From Alphaproteobacteria bacterium (GTDB lineage Bacteria; Pseudomonadota; Alphaproteobacteria; Rhizobiales; Xanthobacteraceae), in NCBI GenBank assembly GCA_005884465.1, contig VAZH01000221.1, forward strand, positions 1 to 7,336: a stretch of DNA of 7,336 bases. The letters are read 5' to 3'. Every line of letters starts with the position of its first letter. Position 1 is the stretch's first letter. This document shows, one piece after another, positions 1-5,896 of this stretch. The notes under the pieces are model-generated. The model saw only the letters and a program-made list of their open reading frames with translations, was not told the DNA's origin and made no database searches. The translations under genes were made by a program, and so were the position numbers.

Positions 1-1190
1 TGCAGGATCTCGGCGCCGAGGTCATCAAGATCGAACCGCCAAGCCCCGACGTGTCGCGCTTTGCGTTTCCGTCGACCGACGGCATGTCGGGCTACTACGC
101 GCAGCAGAACGCCGGAAAACGCAACGTCAGCATCAACCTGAACATCCCCGGCGCCTATGATCTGGCGCTGAAACTCTGCGACACTGCTGATATCGTGGTC
201 GAGAATTTTCGCGCGGGCACACTCGGCTTCTTCGGCCTCGACTACGAAACCCTGTCGAAGCGCAATCCGCGACTGATCTATGCATCGATCACCGGTTACG
301 GCCAGGGCGGCCCCTGGCGCAGCCGGATGGCATATGCGCCGACCGTGCAGGCCGAGGCCGGCTTTACCGAGAACAGCGTTCGGCACTATGGCGAGGCCTT
401 GAAGGAGCCGCGCACCGACAGCCTGTCGCACGCCGACGTTTACGCCGGCCTGCAGGCGGTGATCGCCATCCTCGCGGCGCTCAACAGCCGGCAAACGACC
501 GGACAGGGCCAGTATATCGACGTCGCGATGGCCGCGACCTTGCTCGCGGTCAACGAACGCGCGCATGTCGATCTGTCCGACGACGATATCGGGGCGGAGC
601 CCGCGGTGCTCGGCGCGACCGATTGTTCGTTCTTCACTGGCCCGCAAGGTGAGCATTTCACCGTCGCGACCAGCATCATCGGCAGCCGGACGTTTCCGTC
701 CTGGCTGCGCGCGATGCGGCGCGTCGACTTGATGGACGATCCGCGGTTTTCGAGCGCCGCGGCGCGGCGATTGAATTTCGGCGCGCTGCATCAGATCATC
801 CAGTCCTGGATATTGACGTTCCCCGACATGGCGACGCTCGACGCGCAGTTCGACGAGGCCAAGATCGCGATGGGCGAAATCCGCTCGATCAAGGAGCTGA
901 CGAAGTCGGACTGGAGCGAATACTGGGGTGCGGTTCAGCTGGTTCCGGATCGCAGTGGCGGCGAATACAAACTGCCGGGTCGTCCCTGGCACTTCTCCCG
1001 GGATGAGCTGACGCCGATCGGCACGCCGGCCTTTCAGGGTGAACACAACAGGCAGGTGTTTCGCGAGCTGGGGGTGAGCGAGACGGAGCTGCAGAGGCTT
1101 TCCGAGCTAGGTGCGCTGGTCGCGCACCGCCGCGCGCTTGAGCCCGAGGTCGCGGTCAAGCCACCGGAGGCTGCGGGCCAGGCGGCCTGA
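1..1190 (+). CDS. CaiB/BaiF (class III) CoA-transferase family protein, 5' end outside window
   Basis: The class III family moves CoA between acyl groups or racemises acyl-CoAs in the cytoplasm; the substrate here cannot be told. The reading frame is open from base 3 to a TGA at 1188-1190 (395 residues visible). It begins with QDLGAEVIKIEPP, the family's usual text about 30 residues from the start, so the true start is upstream. The GTG at 51 lies inside this conserved stretch and is not the start. Other family landmarks are ADIVVENFRAG, the ITGYGQGGPW loop, GQGQYIDVAM, and the C-terminal PIGTPAFQGEHN. Odd point: in Frc and alpha-methylacyl-CoA racemase the catalytic Asp lies two residues after the Met or Leu of the VDVSM-type segment. 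Here that segment reads DVAMAAT, with Ala (GCG, 534-536) in the catalytic place. It may be a divergent subfamily or inactive. Family call is firm; activity and substrate are unknown. Confidence 0.9.
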   Translation, partial: QDLGAEVIKIEPPSPDVSRFAFPSTDGMSGYYAQQNAGKRNVSINLNIPGAYDLALKLCDTADIVVENFRAGTLGFFGLDYETLSKRNPRLIYASITGYGQGGPWRSRMAYAPTVQAEAGFTENSVRHYGEALKEPRTDSLSHADVYAGLQAVIAILAALNSRQTTGQGQYIDVAMAATLLAVNERAHVDLSDDDIGAEPAVLGATDCSFFTGPQGEHFTVATSIIGSRTFPSWLRAMRRVDLMDDPRFSSAAARRLNFGALHQIIQSWILTFPDMATLDAQFDEAKIAMGEIRSIKELTKSDWSEYWGAVQLVPDRSGGEYKLPGRPWHFSRDELTPIGTPAFQGEHNRQVFRELGVSETELQRLSELGALVAHRRALEPEVAVKPPEAAGQAA

Positions 1191-1248
1191 GTGCTACGCT
1201 ATAAGCGATCCGCGAATCACTGGGGCGAAATGGACTGCGAGACTTGAT

Positions 1249-1806
1249 TTGAAGCGTTCTCGTTCTTCCAACAAGGAATGCTCCATCGCCCGCGCCATGG
1301 ATGTGGTCGGCGACCGCTGGTCGATCCTGCTGCTTCGGGAAGCCTAGTACGGCACCCGGCGGTTCGACGAGTTTCAATATTACCTCGGCGTCGCGCCGAA
1401 CATTCTCAGCACGCGTTTGAAGAAGTTCGTCGATCTCGGCATGATGACGCGCGTGCCGCTATCCGAGCACAGCGGACGCTACGAATATGTCTTGACCAAA
1501 AAGGGCCGTGATTTTTTTCCGACCTATCTTGCGCTGAAGAAATGGGGCGATGACTGGCTGGCGGAGCCGGAAGGGCCGCAGGTGGTCTTCAAGGATCGCA
1601 CCAGCGGCCGGCCAGTCGAATATCCGCCGCTGCTGTCGGCGCGCGGCGAGCCATTGCAGCTCGAAGACATCGAAATCGTAGCGGGCAGCGGTGCCGTGCC
1701 TTTCAATCGAAAGCGGTTCGGCGGTCAACTCGCGCAAGATGTATCGGTTAAGCCAAGGGGCGTGCGCGGAGTCCGGAGCAAGCCGGTAAGCCCGAAGAAA
1801 AGATAG
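1249..1806 (+). pseudogene. HxlR-family (winged-helix) transcriptional regulator, broken by an in-frame TAG
   Basis: HxlR proteins are small winged-helix DNA-binding regulators that often sense reactive or aromatic compounds. A TTG at 1249 gives MKRSRSSNKECSIARAMDVV, the typical family N-terminus with its conserved Cys (residue 11). No in-frame ATG or GTG fits as a start, and only a weak GCGAG lies upstream. The frame continues as VGDRWSILLLREA, then TAG (1345-1347, codon 33), then YGTRRFDEF and the recognition-helix region NILSTRLKKF, RYEYVLTKKGRDF, and a basic tail ending in KPVSPKKR at TAG 1804-1806. Homology runs through the stop in the same frame, so one point change explains the break; a sequencing error would look the same. 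Restart at TTG 1417 would lose the DNA-binding helices. The 58 bp between it and the CoA-transferase gene hold no convincing promoter. As the next gene on the same strand it may have controlled that gene, but this is inference. Confidence 0.8.
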
Positions 1807-1814
1807 TCAAATTG

Positions 1815-1960
1815 GTCATTGCGAGGAACCAACGGGCCCCGCCTTCGGCGGGCCGACGATAAACTCCGCCAGTTCTTCTGTTGCATCTGTGGATTTGTGG
1901 ATTGCTTCGCGGAGCCTGTCATCGGGCGCGCGTTCGCGCGACCCGTCGGCTCGCAATGAC
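1815..1960. repeat. 146-bp intergenic palindromic repeat (Bradyrhizobium-type)
   Basis: The element is bounded by a perfect 11-bp inverted repeat, GTCATTGCGAG (1815-1825) and CTCGCAATGAC (1950-1960). Inside are two compact hairpins. One is CCCGCC-TTC-GGCGGG (1838-1852). The other is GGG-CGCGCG-TT-CGCGCG-A-CCC (1924-1944, with a bulged A). Between them is a tandem 8-bp duplication TGTGGATT (1888-1895 and 1896-1903) followed by GCTTCGCGGAGCCTGTCATC. From memory, such TCATTGCGAG...CTCGCAATGA elements are scattered between genes in Bradyrhizobium and relatives; their copy number cannot be checked here. It starts 8 bp after the HxlR pseudogene and encodes no believable protein. It could act as an RNA structure, a transcript end, or a non-autonomous mobile repeat. 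Confidence 0.75.
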
Positions 1961-2026
1961 GGTCTCAAAGCGACCTTTCTTTGATACATTGCACCTGTAA
2001 ATTGATGCTTGAAGCCAAAATTCACA

Positions 2027-2035
2027 TGGTATAAT
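2027..2035 (+). promoter_or_regulatory. TG-extended -10 promoter of the XRE gene
   Basis: The sequence TGGTATAAT matches the extended -10 consensus (TGnTATAAT) exactly, in a short AT-rich stretch of a GC-rich window. The -35 is weak (TTGAAG at 2009-2014, 15-bp spacer), as is allowed for TG-extended promoters. Transcription would start near 2042, giving a leader of about 27 nt before the ATG at 2069. The -10 lies inside a 10-bp perfect palindrome, TATAATTATA (2030-2039). This could be an operator for the XRE protein itself, which is a guess. Confidence 0.6.
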
Positions 2036-2052
2036 TATATTTCGCTCGGATT

Positions 2053-2058
2053 GGGAGA
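2053..2058 (+). promoter_or_regulatory. Ribosome binding site of the XRE gene
   Basis: GGGAGA lies about 10 nt before the ATG at 2069. It supports that start over the upstream in-frame TTG at 2009, which lies before the predicted transcription start. Confidence 0.5.
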
Positions 2059-2068
2059 AATTGACATC

Positions 2069-2389
2069 ATGATCACTGCCAATCAGCTCAGGGCTGCGCG
2101 CGCGCTCCTGAATATCGATCAACGGCAAATGGCTGGGCTGGCGGACCTTTCGGTACCGACGATCCAGCGCATGGAAGCCAGCGACGGCGTGATCCGCGGC
2201 AATGTCGATTCGCTGATGAAGCTGGTTTCCGCGCTTGATAGAGCGGGGATCGAACTGATCAATCCGGGCGTCCCGAGCACGAATGGTGGCCGAGGTGTCC
2301 GCCTGAGGGAGCATGTCGCAAACGCGAAGATCAAAAATGTCCGGCAAGCAAAGCAGTCTTCCTCGCGAGCCCTGGAGCGGGCTCGTTGA
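2069..2389 (+). CDS. Small XRE-family helix-turn-helix protein (106 aa)
   Basis: This is a probable DNA-binding regulator of the Cro/C1 type. Residues about 5-60 form the HTH domain: QLRAARALLNIDQRQMA is helices 1-2, and LSVPTIQRMEAS is the turn and recognition helix. Next come VDSLMKLVSALDRAGIELI and NGGRGVRLRE, the ending common in small rhizobial XRE proteins. The last 20 or so residues are basic and Gln/Ser/Arg-rich, with no domain I recognise. The ATG at 2069 is chosen because the HTH starts right after it, a GGGAGA lies upstream, and the extended -10 promoter falls just before it. The gene stands alone with its own promoter and is convergent with the hyf-like operon, the two stop codons being 2 bp apart. 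There is no toxin-like partner in the window, so a toxin-antitoxin role has no support. The target is unknown; self-control or control of the neighbouring operon are both possible. Confidence 0.85.
   Translation: MITANQLRAARALLNIDQRQMAGLADLSVPTIQRMEASDGVIRGNVDSLMKLVSALDRAGIELINPGVPSTNGGRGVRLREHVANAKIKNVRQAKQSSSRALERAR
2366..2385. terminator. Hairpin between convergent genes, possible two-way transcript end
   Basis: A 7-bp perfect GC-rich stem, CGAGCCC (2366-2372) with GGGCTCG (2379-2385) and loop TGGAGC, lies in the last codons of the XRE gene, just beyond the end of hyfI. There is no real T tract on either strand (TTGAATTC follows on +), so it is not a textbook Rho-independent terminator. 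It is the only strong structure at this convergent junction. Confidence 0.35.
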
Positions 2390-2391
2390 AT

Positions 2392-2925
2392 TCATGATGT
2401 TGCGGCACCGGCATCCACCCGCTCGAGTAGCGCAAGCAGCCCTTGCAGCATAGCCGTAGGAGTAGGGGGACAGCCGGCAATGTGGAGATCGACCGGGATC
2501 ACCTCGGAAACACCTCCGACCACCGCGTAGCTGCCGGCGAAACACCCTCCGTCGCGGGCGCAATCTCCGATCGCGACCACCCATTTGGGATTGGGCGTCG
2601 CATCATAGGTGCGTTGCAGCGCTTCGCGCATATTCTTGGTCACGGGCCCGGTCACCATCAATACGTCGGCATGACGCGGCGAGGCCACGAAGCGGAGGCC
2701 GAAGCGCTCGACGTCGTAATAGGCGTTGTTCAACGCGTGGATTTCGAGTTCGCATCCATTGCAAGAGCCGGCATCGACCTCGCGTATCGACAGACTGCGG
2801 CCGAGCCGCCGCCGCGCAGCGTGACCGACGGCGGTTGCAAGTTCGGTCACGGCGGCATCGTTCGGCGACGGCGCCTTTTCGGTGAAGGGCCGGCGAAACA
2901 GGCTTTCAAAAAGCAGCTTGCGCAT
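2392..2925 (-). CDS. hyfI: HyfI/HycG/NuoB-like 4Fe-4S subunit of hydrogenase-4-related complex
   Basis: This is the small electron-transfer subunit (177 aa) of a group 4 hydrogenase/complex I-type soluble arm. It carries the cluster next to the catalytic subunit, the equivalent of N2 in complex I. All four expected ligands are present: C55 and C58 (SCNGCE), C122 (GDC) and C152 (GCPPTP). Also conserved are ERFGLRFVASPRHADVLMVTG and PVDLHIAGCPPTP, close to E. coli HycG/HyfI. C128 (GGCF) is an extra Cys. The protein stops soon after the GCPP helix and lacks the long C-terminal tail of E. coli HycG (about 255 aa), so it is near NuoB length. The ATG at 2925 follows the hyfG stop by 12 nt and has an AAGGA site. 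It is the last gene of the operon. With HyfG lacking Ni ligands, the cluster probably passes electrons to or from something other than H+/H2. Databases may call it NADH-quinone oxidoreductase subunit B family or formate hydrogenlyase subunit 7. Confidence 0.9.
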   Translation of the reverse strand: MRKLLFESLFRRPFTEKAPSPNDAAVTELATAVGHAARRRLGRSLSIREVDAGSCNGCELEIHALNNAYYDVERFGLRFVASPRHADVLMVTGPVTKNMREALQRTYDATPNPKWVVAIGDCARDGGCFAGSYAVVGGVSEVIPVDLHIAGCPPTPTAMLQGLLALLERVDAGAATS

Positions 2926-2934
2926 CTTGTGCCG

Positions 2935-2939
2935 TCCTT
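2935..2939 (-). promoter_or_regulatory. Ribosome binding site of hyfI, overlapping the hyfG stop
   Basis: On the minus strand AAGGA lies 9 nt before the ATG at 2925 and overlaps the TAA of hyfG (2940-2938). This suggests translation of hyfI is coupled to hyfG. Confidence 0.55.
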
Positions 2940-4431
2940 AGAGGTCGTGGCCCGAATAGGAGCAGTTGAACGACTTGTTGCAGAGCGGAAAATCCGCGAC
3001 GATATTGTTCTCGATCGCAGCCTCGAGCAGCGGCCATTGAAACCACGAGGGGTCGCGCAGGTGGCACCGTTCTATCCGATCGCCTTCCAGGCTCACCCAG
3101 ACCAACACGTCGCCTCGGAACGCTTCGGCGACTCCGAGACCCTCGCGGCTGCCAGCAGGATTGAGGCCGATGCAAACCGGTCCACGCGGCAGCCGGTCGA
3201 AGATTTGCTCGATTAACGACAGACTCTGGTCGACTTCGCGAATGCGAATCCAGACGCGGGCATCGACGTCACCAGCATCAAGCACCGGAATGTCGAGGCT
3301 GAGCTGGTCATACGGCGGGTACTTCAAGTTGTGCCGCGCATCGAAGGCGCGGCCGCTTGCACGGCCGACATAGCCGCCGGCGCCGTACTGACGCACCAGC
3401 GACGGCTGCACAAACCCGGTGCTCACGGTCCGATCCTGGAGCGACGCGGTGTTGTCGTAGAGCTCCACGAGCTGCGGAAACACTTTTCGGATTTCAGCGA
3501 TCAACGCGCGCAGGTGCGTTTGTCCCTCCGGCGCGATGTCGCGCGCAAGGCCGCCGGGCACGATGCGATCCATCATCAGGCGATGGCCGAAGCAAACGTC
3601 CGCCGCCCGCAAGCAGCGCTCGCGCAGGATGCCGGTCTGCGCATGCATCAGGACGAAAGAGGCGTCGTTGCAGATGGCGCCGATATCGCCGAAGTGATTG
3701 GCGAGCCGTTCGAGCTCGGCCATCAAAGCGCGCAGAAAAACGGCGCGCGCCGGAACCTGCACCTCAGCCGCAGCTTCGACGGCATTCGCAAACGCAAGCG
3801 CGTATGCGACCGTGCTGTCGCCGGAGGTGCGCCCCGCGAGGCGTGCCGCCTTCTCGATCGAGGTTCCGGCCATGAGCGATTCGATACCCTTATGAACATA
3901 GCCGAGACGCTGCTCGAGGCGGACCACGGTTTCGCCGTTGACGGTGAAGCGGAAATGGCCAGGCTCGATGATACCGGCATGCACCGGACCGACCGCGATC
4001 TGATGCAGGCTTTCGCCCTCAGACGGCAAGAATTGATACGGTGTCGAAACCGGGCTCGCTTCGACGTGAGCTCCAAGCGGGTGCTTCACACCAAAGCGGT
4101 CATGATCGAGCCAAGGCCGCCGGTCTCGAAGGTCAAGCGATTCCAACCCGTAGAGGTCCTTGATCGCGCGTTCGAGGCGAATCGCGGGCGGATGCACCTG
4201 TCCGACCGAAGGAAACTTGCCGTCCCGGCACTCGATCGTCACGACGACGATCTCGCCTTGCTCGAGCAGCGCCATGTGCACCTGACCGGCATCCCCCCAC
4301 AGACCGAACAACGTCGTGCGGCCTGCCGCAAGCTCCGCGGTGAGCATGCGCCACGTCTCCGCGCTCACGATGACGCGCGGAGTCGGCTTGTGCTGTTCGA
4401 CCCTATGACCTGGAATCCTGTCGATCAACAT
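2938..4431 (-). CDS. hyfG: HyfG-like large subunit (NuoC-NuoD fusion) lacking the Ni-Fe cysteines
   Basis: This is the catalytic-type large subunit (497 aa) of a hydrogenase-4/formate hydrogenlyase-like complex. Residues 1-120 are the NuoC/30-kDa-like domain (FPSVGQVHPPAIRLERAIKDLYGL, then DHDRFGVKHPLG). Residues 140-497 are the NuoD/49-kDa/large-hydrogenase domain (VGPVHAGIIEPGHFRF, GYVHKGIESLMAG, ERLANHFGDIGAI, GGYVGRASGRAFDAR, WIRIREVDQSL). In true hydrogenases the domain carries CGxC and DPCxxC. Here the first motif is SGDS (residues 203-206, bases 3825-3814). The C-terminus reads DFPLCNKSFNCSYSGHDL with no CxxC and no tail for a maturation protease. It is therefore not expected to bind Ni-Fe. 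The reading frame can be extended upstream to 4539, but the ATG at 4431 fits best: it is 4 nt after the hyfF stop, and the extension only overlaps hyfF and has no homology. Databases may call it NADH-quinone oxidoreductase subunit C or hydrogenase large subunit. Family call is firm; the reaction is unknown. Confidence 0.9.
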   Translation of the reverse strand: MLIDRIPGHRVEQHKPTPRVIVSAETWRMLTAELAAGRTTLFGLWGDAGQVHMALLEQGEIVVVTIECRDGKFPSVGQVHPPAIRLERAIKDLYGLESLDLRDRRPWLDHDRFGVKHPLGAHVEASPVSTPYQFLPSEGESLHQIAVGPVHAGIIEPGHFRFTVNGETVVRLEQRLGYVHKGIESLMAGTSIEKAARLAGRTSGDSTVAYALAFANAVEAAAEVQVPARAVFLRALMAELERLANHFGDIGAICNDASFVLMHAQTGILRERCLRAADVCFGHRLMMDRIVPGGLARDIAPEGQTHLRALIAEIRKVFPQLVELYDNTASLQDRTVSTGFVQPSLVRQYGAGGYVGRASGRAFDARHNLKYPPYDQLSLDIPVLDAGDVDARVWIRIREVDQSLSLIEQIFDRLPRGPVCIGLNPAGSREGLGVAEAFRGDVLVWVSLEGDRIERCHLRDPSWFQWPLLEAAIENNIVADFPLCNKSFNCSYSGHDL

Positions 4432-4435
4432 GGGC

Positions 4436-5896
4436 CTATCCCAAAAGCTTGGCGACGTTCTGGAACCACGTGACCATTTGCGGAGGCAGGTAGACTCCAG
4501 CTGCAAGCACCAACGCCAAATGGGTGAACATCGGCACATAGGATGCCTTTGCTTCGGCGCTCGCGCCGCGCGGCTCGCCGAAAGCGATACTATTCAAGCG
4601 TAGGAACAATGCTCCGAAGCCAATGAGCAATCCGGCAACCAACAGGATCCCGAGCAGCGGCTGGCGGGCGAAGGTGGAACTGACGAGGAGGAACTCGCTC
4701 ATGAAGATACCGAGCGGTGGAAGACCAGCGATTGCGACGACGCCAAGCACGAGACCCCAACCGAGCACCGGGTTGGTTTCAGTGAGTCCCCCCATGTCGG
4801 CGATCTTCTGCGTGCCCTTGGCCTGCGCAATGTGACCGACAGCGAAGAAGATCGCCGACTTCGTCAGCGAGTGCATGGTCATGTGCAGCAAGCCGGCGAA
4901 ATTGGCGATCGGCCCGCCCATGCCAAAGGCGAACACGATGATGCCCATGTGCTCGATCGACGAATAGGCGAACATGCGCTTGATGTCGCGCCGTCGGTAA
5001 AGCATGAACGCCGCGAAAACGACGGAGACGAGTCCCATTGTCACCATCAGCGGGCCAGACGCGAGCGCAGCCGGGTTCACCGCCAGCAGCATCTTGAATC
5101 GCAGCAGCGCGTAAAGTGCGACGTTGAGCAGGAGCCCCGAAAGCACCGCCGAAATCGGCGTCGGACCTTCGGCATGCGCATCGGGCAGCCAGGCGTGCAG
5201 CGGCGCCAGCCCCACCTTGGTGCCATAGCCGAGCAGCAGGAAGACGAATGCCACATTCAGGAGTTCGGGGCTGAAGCTGCTGGCGTTCTTGATCAGCATC
5301 GTCCACACCATGGCGTCGGCTCCTTCCCCGATCACCGGTCGTGCCGCCATGTAAACGAGGATCGTTCCGAACAGGGCGAGGGCGATGCCGACGCTGCCAA
5401 GGATGAAATATTTCCACGCGGCTTCGAGCGCCTCATGGGTGCGATAGATTCCGACCATCAATACGGTTGTGAGCGTAGCGAGCTCGACGGCCACCCACAT
5501 CAGGCCGATATTGTTTGCGATCAGCCCAAGGTTCATCGCAAACATCAGGGTCTGATACATGGCGTGGTAAAAGCGCAAATGATTGGGCGTGAGCCGGCCG
5601 ATTTCCAATTCGTGAGCGATGTAGCTGGCGCTGAATACGCTGGTCGTGAAGGCAACGAAGGTCGTCAGCACGATGAAAGCGTTGTTCAGATCGTCGATGA
5701 AAAGGTAATCTCCTGGCGGAGGCCGATCGAACAGGAGCAATACAGCAGCGATCAGAGTGACGAAGGTGGCCAGCACATTGAGGCGAGCCGCAACCCAATA
5801 GCTGGGCAGCAGCGCCAGCACCGCCGCAGTCACCGCGGGAATCACCAGCACGGCCGTCAGCGGCTCGAAAGAAAGTTGGATGAGTGAATTGTTCAC
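4436..5896 (-). CDS. hyfF: HyfF-like proton-conducting membrane subunit (NuoL/M/N, antiporter-like)
   Basis: This integral membrane protein (486 aa, about 14 membrane helices) should move protons or Na+ when the complex turns over. Visible family features are E138 in LMWVAVELATL (the helix-5 Glu), K227 in GYGTKVGLAPLHAWLPDAHA (helix 7), and H234. Further on are GPTPISAVLSGLLLNVALYA, the DIKRMFAYSSIEHMG stretch, K346 in HSLTKSAIFFAVGHI, and E401 in GIFMSEF. The charged residues needed for the ion path are thus intact. It lacks the long lateral helix of NuoL and fits HyfF/HycC-core length. The start is GTG (5896), which shares bases with the hyfE stop (GTGA) and has a good GGAGAG site 5 nt upstream. 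It ends 4 nt before hyfG. Usual database name: hydrogenase 4 subunit F or proton-conducting transporter. Confidence 0.93.
   Translation of the reverse strand: MNNSLIQLSFEPLTAVLVIPAVTAAVLALLPSYWVAARLNVLATFVTLIAAVLLLFDRPPPGDYLFIDDLNNAFIVLTTFVAFTTSVFSASYIAHELEIGRLTPNHLRFYHAMYQTLMFAMNLGLIANNIGLMWVAVELATLTTVLMVGIYRTHEALEAAWKYFILGSVGIALALFGTILVYMAARPVIGEGADAMVWTMLIKNASSFSPELLNVAFVFLLLGYGTKVGLAPLHAWLPDAHAEGPTPISAVLSGLLLNVALYALLRFKMLLAVNPAALASGPLMVTMGLVSVVFAAFMLYRRRDIKRMFAYSSIEHMGIIVFAFGMGGPIANFAGLLHMTMHSLTKSAIFFAVGHIAQAKGTQKIADMGGLTETNPVLGWGLVLGVVAIAGLPPLGIFMSEFLLVSSTFARQPLLGILLVAGLLIGFGALFLRLNSIAFGEPRGASAEAKASYVPMFTHLALVLAAGVYLPPQMVTWFQNVAKLLG

Noticed and set aside
1838..1852. CCCGCC-TTC-GGCGGG hairpin as a terminator for the HxlR gene
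   Set aside because: No T tract follows and the hairpin is part of the palindromic repeat, so it is described there.
1816..2025. 69-codon - strand frame in the intergenic region
   Set aside because: It lies almost wholly in the palindromic repeat and has no homology or start signal.
2009..2068. TTG start at 2009 giving a 20-residue longer XRE protein
   Set aside because: It lies before the predicted transcription start and overlaps the promoter; ATG 2069 has a ribosome site and matches the family start.
2443..3216. 257-codon + strand frame
   Set aside because: Antisense to hyfI and the end of hyfG, which have clear homology; composition is shadow-like.
3331..4473. Long open frame of 380 codons on the + strand
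   Set aside because: It lies fully antisense to hyfG, has no domain I recognise, is rich in Arg/His/Asp as shadow frames in GC-rich DNA are, and has no ribosome site.
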